Shown here one piece after another: positions 61,262 through 64,000 of a stretch of 64,000 nt of DNA; positions within the stretch are counted from its first letter, which is position 1, and each line of letters opens with the position of its first letter. The translations under genes and the position numbers were made by a program. The stretch lies in contig DASVTU010000019.1 in NCBI GenBank assembly GCA_036387415.1, forward strand, positions 496,001 to 560,000, read 5' to 3'. The DNA is from DASVTU01 sp036387415. Lineage in GTDB: Bacteria; Acidobacteriota; Blastocatellia; Pyrinomonadales; Pyrinomonadaceae. The notes beneath the pieces are model-generated. The model was given only the letters and a program-made list of their open reading frames with translations. It was not told the DNA's origin and ran no database searches.

Positions 61262-62580
61262 TCGGTGATTACTTCCTTGATAAGTGTCTGCGCGGACATG
61301 CGCCGCGTCTCGTCGATGTGGTAGGCATCGCAGAGACGCATCGCCGCTTCCGTCGCTTCATCATTGCGGCGACAATAGAGCACGCCGAGCGCGTCGCCCC
61401 GCTTCACCTCGTCGCCGATTCCGACTTCCGACAAAAACCCGACGCCCGCGTCAATCTCGTCGTCCATCCGCAGACGACCGCCGCCGATTGACGCCACTGC
61501 ACGACCGATGTCAGCCGTCTCGATGTTCGCCACAACTCCGTCGTGCGTCGATTCTACCCATACCTGTTCGAGCGTCAAATCCAGCAGCCGCTCCGGTTCA
61601 TCGCACACACGCACGTCGCCACCCTGCATCTCCACGCACAGACGAAACCTCTCCAACGCCTCGCCCGACGCGAGCGCACGCTCGACACGCGCACGCGCCG
61701 CATCCAACTGCGTCTCCGCGCCCGACAGTGCCACCATCCGCGCCGCCAGTTCCAAAGACAAGTCCAACACCGGACGCGTTCGCTCGTCCGTCTCGCCGCG
61801 CAGAATTTCGATGCACTCCTTGACCTCTAAAGCGTTCCCCACGGCACGACCGAGCGGTTGATTCATGTCCGTAATCAACGCCTCGGTGCGAACGCCGCAC
61901 GCATTGCCCGTCGTAACGAGAGCCTTCGCTAAGGCACGCGCGTGAGATTCGTCGCGCATGAATGCGCCGCTTCCGGTCTTCACGTCCAAGACCAACGCGT
62001 CCAGACCCGCCGCCAGTTTCTTCGACATAATCGACGCGACGATGAGCGGCAACGCTTCCACCGTCTCAGTCGCGTCGCGCAGCGCGTACAACTTTTTATC
62101 GGCGGGCGCGATACGCTCCGTCTGTCCCATCATCGCAAACCCGACGCGCCGTAGCACCGCGCGAAACTCCACGACCGAGAGATTGACACGAAAGCCCGGA
62201 ATCGATTCCAACTTGTCGAGCGTGCCGCCCGAATGACCAAGACCGCGCCCCGAAATCATCGGCACCGCCACGCCCGACGCCGCCGCGAGCGGCGCGAGGA
62301 TGAGCGACGTTTTATCGCCCACGCCGCCCGTCGAATGTTTGTCGGCCTTCGGCTGCTCGATGTCCGAGAAGTCCAGCACCTCGCCCGAACCGAGCATTTC
62401 GGACGTGAGCGCACGCATCTCGGCCTCTGTCATGCCGTTCAGGAAAATCGCCATCAGCAACGCCGACGCCTGATAATCCGCCCAGCGCCCGTGCGCCACA
62501 CCCTCGACGAAAAAAGCAATCTCTCCCGGCGAAAGCTCGTCCCCGTCGCGCTTCCGGCGTATCACGTCCTGCGGTCTCAT
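61258..62580 (-). CDS. deoA: Thymidine/pyrimidine-nucleoside phosphorylase
   Basis: The 440-residue protein has the family motif KADKHSTGGVGDKTSLILAPLAAA, SGRGLGHSGGTLDKLES, the ADKKLYALRD segment and VLDVKTGSGAF. It splits thymidine and deoxyuridine, and in many Gram-positive-like members uridine too (pdp type), with phosphate. It is the first gene of the salvage/import operon. Confidence 0.94.
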   Translation of the reverse strand: MRPQDVIRRKRDGDELSPGEIAFFVEGVAHGRWADYQASALLMAIFLNGMTEAEMRALTSEMLGSGEVLDFSDIEQPKADKHSTGGVGDKTSLILAPLAAASGVAVPMISGRGLGHSGGTLDKLESIPGFRVNLSVVEFRAVLRRVGFAMMGQTERIAPADKKLYALRDATETVEALPLIVASIMSKKLAAGLDALVLDVKTGSGAFMRDESHARALAKALVTTGNACGVRTEALITDMNQPLGRAVGNALEVKECIEILRGETDERTRPVLDLSLELAARMVALSGAETQLDAARARVERALASGEALERFRLCVEMQGGDVRVCDEPERLLDLTLEQVWVESTHDGVVANIETADIGRAVASIGGGRLRMDDEIDAGVGFLSEVGIGDEVKRGDALGVLYCRRNDEATEAAMRLCDAYHIDETRRMSAQTLIKEVITE

Positions 62581-62585
62581 AAAAT

Positions 62586-62711
62586 GATAGATGTTAGATA
62601 TTAAATGTTAGATGTTAGAACAGATTTCACTTCGATACATTAACTTCTGTGTAGACTCTCAAGTCAAGCTGCAAACTTCTCATCTAACATACAAGCATCC
62701 GGCATCTACTC
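62586..62711. repeat. Heptamer-periodic inverted repeat between ispF and deoA
   Basis: Left words GATGTTA GATATTA (62590-62603) face right CATCTAA CATACAA (62681-62694). It runs from the ispF stop to 5 bases before the deoA start codon. Confidence 0.85.
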
Positions 62712-63186
62712 AAGAGCGTTCCAGCAAGACGACCGCCTGCGCGCGCACGGCGCGACCTTCGCCCACGGCGTCTAAGCCCTCGCCCGTCTTGGCTTTGACG
62801 CTCACGCATCCGGTATCAACTTCGAGGATTCCGGCCAGTTTCTCGCGCATCTTCCCGACGTAAGGGCGCAGACGCGGGCGTTCAAGCATCACCGTCGCAT
62901 CTACGTTGACGATGTGAAAGCCTTCCTTCTTCGCCAGCCACATGACACGCGCGAGAAGTTGAAGACTGTCCGCATCCTTCCAACGCGGGTCGCGTTCTGG
63001 GAAATGCACGCCGATGTCGCCCTCGCACAACGCGCCGAGAATCGCGTCCGTAATCGCGTGTGACAACGCATCGGCATCCGAATGACCTTCCGCGCCGCGC
63101 TCGGCTTCCACCCGCACGCCGCCAAGTATCAACGGTCGCCCCTCCGCCAAGCGGTGTACGTCGTTGCCGATGCCGATACGAAGCAT
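62710..63186 (-). CDS. ispF: 2-C-methyl-D-erythritol 2,4-cyclodiphosphate synthase
   Basis: The 158-residue protein has GIGNDVHRLAEGRPLILGGV (metal Asp and His), HSDADALSHAITDAILGAL and the C-terminal KAKTGEGLDAVGEGRAVRAQAVVLL. It makes the cyclic diphosphate of the MEP isoprenoid route. ispD, two steps earlier, lies upstream on the same strand. Confidence 0.95.
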   Translation of the reverse strand: MLRIGIGNDVHRLAEGRPLILGGVRVEAERGAEGHSDADALSHAITDAILGALCEGDIGVHFPERDPRWKDADSLQLLARVMWLAKKEGFHIVNVDATVMLERPRLRPYVGKMREKLAGILEVDTGCVSVKAKTGEGLDAVGEGRAVRAQAVVLLERS

Positions 63187-63187
63187 A

Positions 63188-63306
63188 GGAATAGTAGTCA
63201 GGAGTCAGTAGAAAAGCATTTTGCTGAACGGTCAGCTTAGTAGTTCATCGTCAATCGACATGAACGCAGCATGGTTCCTATGCTGGCTACTGTCTATTGC
63301 TTTTCC
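63188..63306. repeat. Heptamer-periodic inverted repeat between ispD and ispF
   Basis: Left words TAGTCAG GAGTCAG (63194-63207) face right TGGCTACTGTCTATTGC (63284-63300). The ispD stop (63294-63296) lies in the right arm; the left end is 2 bases from the ispF start codon. Confidence 0.85.
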
Positions 63307-63983
63307 ATCTCACGCAGCAACACTTCAGCGAGCGCAAGGTCTGCGGGTCGCGTTATTTTGATGTTGCGGGCGTTGCCTTCGACGATGGAGACGGGTGCGC
63401 CGAGACGTTCGACGAGCATGCTATCGTCGGTGGCTTCAAAGTTGTCGGCCAATGCTTGTTCGTAGGCGCGTCGCAGGAGGTCGTAGCGGAAGCACTGCGG
63501 CGTCAGCGCGTGCCAGGCGTCAGCGCGCGGTATGGTGCGCGTGATGCGTCCGCCCGCGACCTCTTTGATTGTATCGCTGGCCGGAACCGCGAGGACGGCG
63601 GCTCCCGACTCTTCCGCCGCGCGCACCGTGCGGTCAATCTCTTCGGCGGCGACGAAGGGGCGCACGCCGTCGTGCACGGCGATGATTCCGGCGGTCGCGG
63701 CACGCACCGTCTGCAAGCCGCGACGGATAGATTCCGTCCGCGTCGCACCGCCCGCCACGACGCGCGCCAGTTTCCTCAATTCGTAGCGGCCAGCGAGCGC
63801 GAGAAATCCTGCCGTTTCATTCGACGGCAGGACGACGATTATCTCTCCGATTGTTGCGCTCTGCTCAAAACGTCTGAGCGTGTGGATGATGATGGGGATG
63901 CCGCACAGTTGACGAAACTGCTTGGCCTCTGCGCCGCCCATCCGCAAGCCACGTCCGGCGGCGGCAATGATTGCAACATTCAT
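63294..63983 (-). CDS. ispD: 2-C-methyl-D-erythritol 4-phosphate cytidylyltransferase
   Basis: The 229-residue protein has the nucleotide-binding AAAGRGLRMGGAEAKQF, GGATRTESIRRGL, HDGVRPFV and QCFRYDLLRRAYEQA. It joins CTP to methylerythritol phosphate. It is complete, with 17 bases left to the window edge, where AACAAGGGATG precedes the ATG at 63983 poorly, so the ribosome site is not strong. Confidence 0.95.
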   Translation of the reverse strand: MNVAIIAAAGRGLRMGGAEAKQFRQLCGIPIIIHTLRRFEQSATIGEIIVVLPSNETAGFLALAGRYELRKLARVVAGGATRTESIRRGLQTVRAATAGIIAVHDGVRPFVAAEEIDRTVRAAEESGAAVLAVPASDTIKEVAGGRITRTIPRADAWHALTPQCFRYDLLRRAYEQALADNFEATDDSMLVERLGAPVSIVEGNARNIKITRPADLALAEVLLREMEKQ

Positions 63984-64000
63984 AAGAACAAGGGATGTGT

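Overview
The window is about 64 kb of a G+C-rich bacterial chromosome with dense housekeeping and salvage genes and no sign of phage, plasmid or insertion sequences. The gene set fits a Gram-negative, aerobic, peptide-using bacterium of the Acidobacteriota, most likely class Blastocatellia: a secreted prolyl oligopeptidase and M28 peptidase, TonB-type and lamin-tail secreted proteins, an Hanks-type kinase, and a CysO-like sulfur carrier fused to its activating enzyme. This assignment is inference from gene content; the window has no rRNA.

Layout. 1-5.1 kb: end of an inositol-phosphate synthase gene, a stand-alone Clp-type AAA+ ATPase, a HEAT-repeat protein and a membrane J-domain protein. 5.1-20.4 kb, nearly all on the minus strand: pepA, smpB, gpsA, plsY, cinA, a Ser/Thr kinase, an isopropylmalate-dehydrogenase-like enzyme with a cupin protein, prolyl oligopeptidase, universal stress protein, M28 peptidase, a 2Fe-2S protein and fur. 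20.5-21.3 kb: a tRNA-Leu(UAA) gene split by a 682-nt group I intron that carries, on the opposite strand, a frameshifted HNH homing-endonuclease gene. 21.9-27.8 kb: a sulfur operon (trans-sulfuration enzyme, CysM, JAMM protease, a secreted repeat protein, and a CysO-MoeB-rhodanese fusion), the parts of the protein-bound cysteine route known from Mycobacterium. 28-39 kb: a peroxiredoxin, a glycine-zipper protein, pyrR-pyrB-pyrC on the minus strand, then on the plus strand an acyl-activating/ACP/acyltransferase fusion and pyrD-pyrF. 39-45 kb: an alpha/beta hydrolase, a double DUF3108-like protein, and feoA-feoB plus a Cys-rich membrane protein behind a good sigma-70 promoter overlapped by a Fur-box-like sequence. 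45-52 kb: two paralogous lamin-tail-domain proteins, a TonB-C protein and a secreted amidohydrolase. 52-62.6 kb, minus strand: a nucleoside system in which a BMP binding protein, an ATPase and two permeases import nucleosides, pyrimidine-nucleoside and purine-nucleoside phosphorylases cleave them, and uridine kinase and cytidine deaminase feed the pyrimidine pool. The window ends with ispF and ispD.

The strongest unexplained signal is in the gaps. At least 16 junctions hold imperfect inverted repeats whose arms have a 7-base (sometimes 8-base) period, each with its own words. Many begin exactly at, or supply, the stop codon of the upstream gene and run to within a few bases of the next start codon. 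Other unexplained structures are a duplicated hairpin-terminator module with identical loops but different stems (29.94-30.16 kb), iterated repeats before the amidohydrolase gene, and a 13-bp inverted repeat before the J-domain gene.
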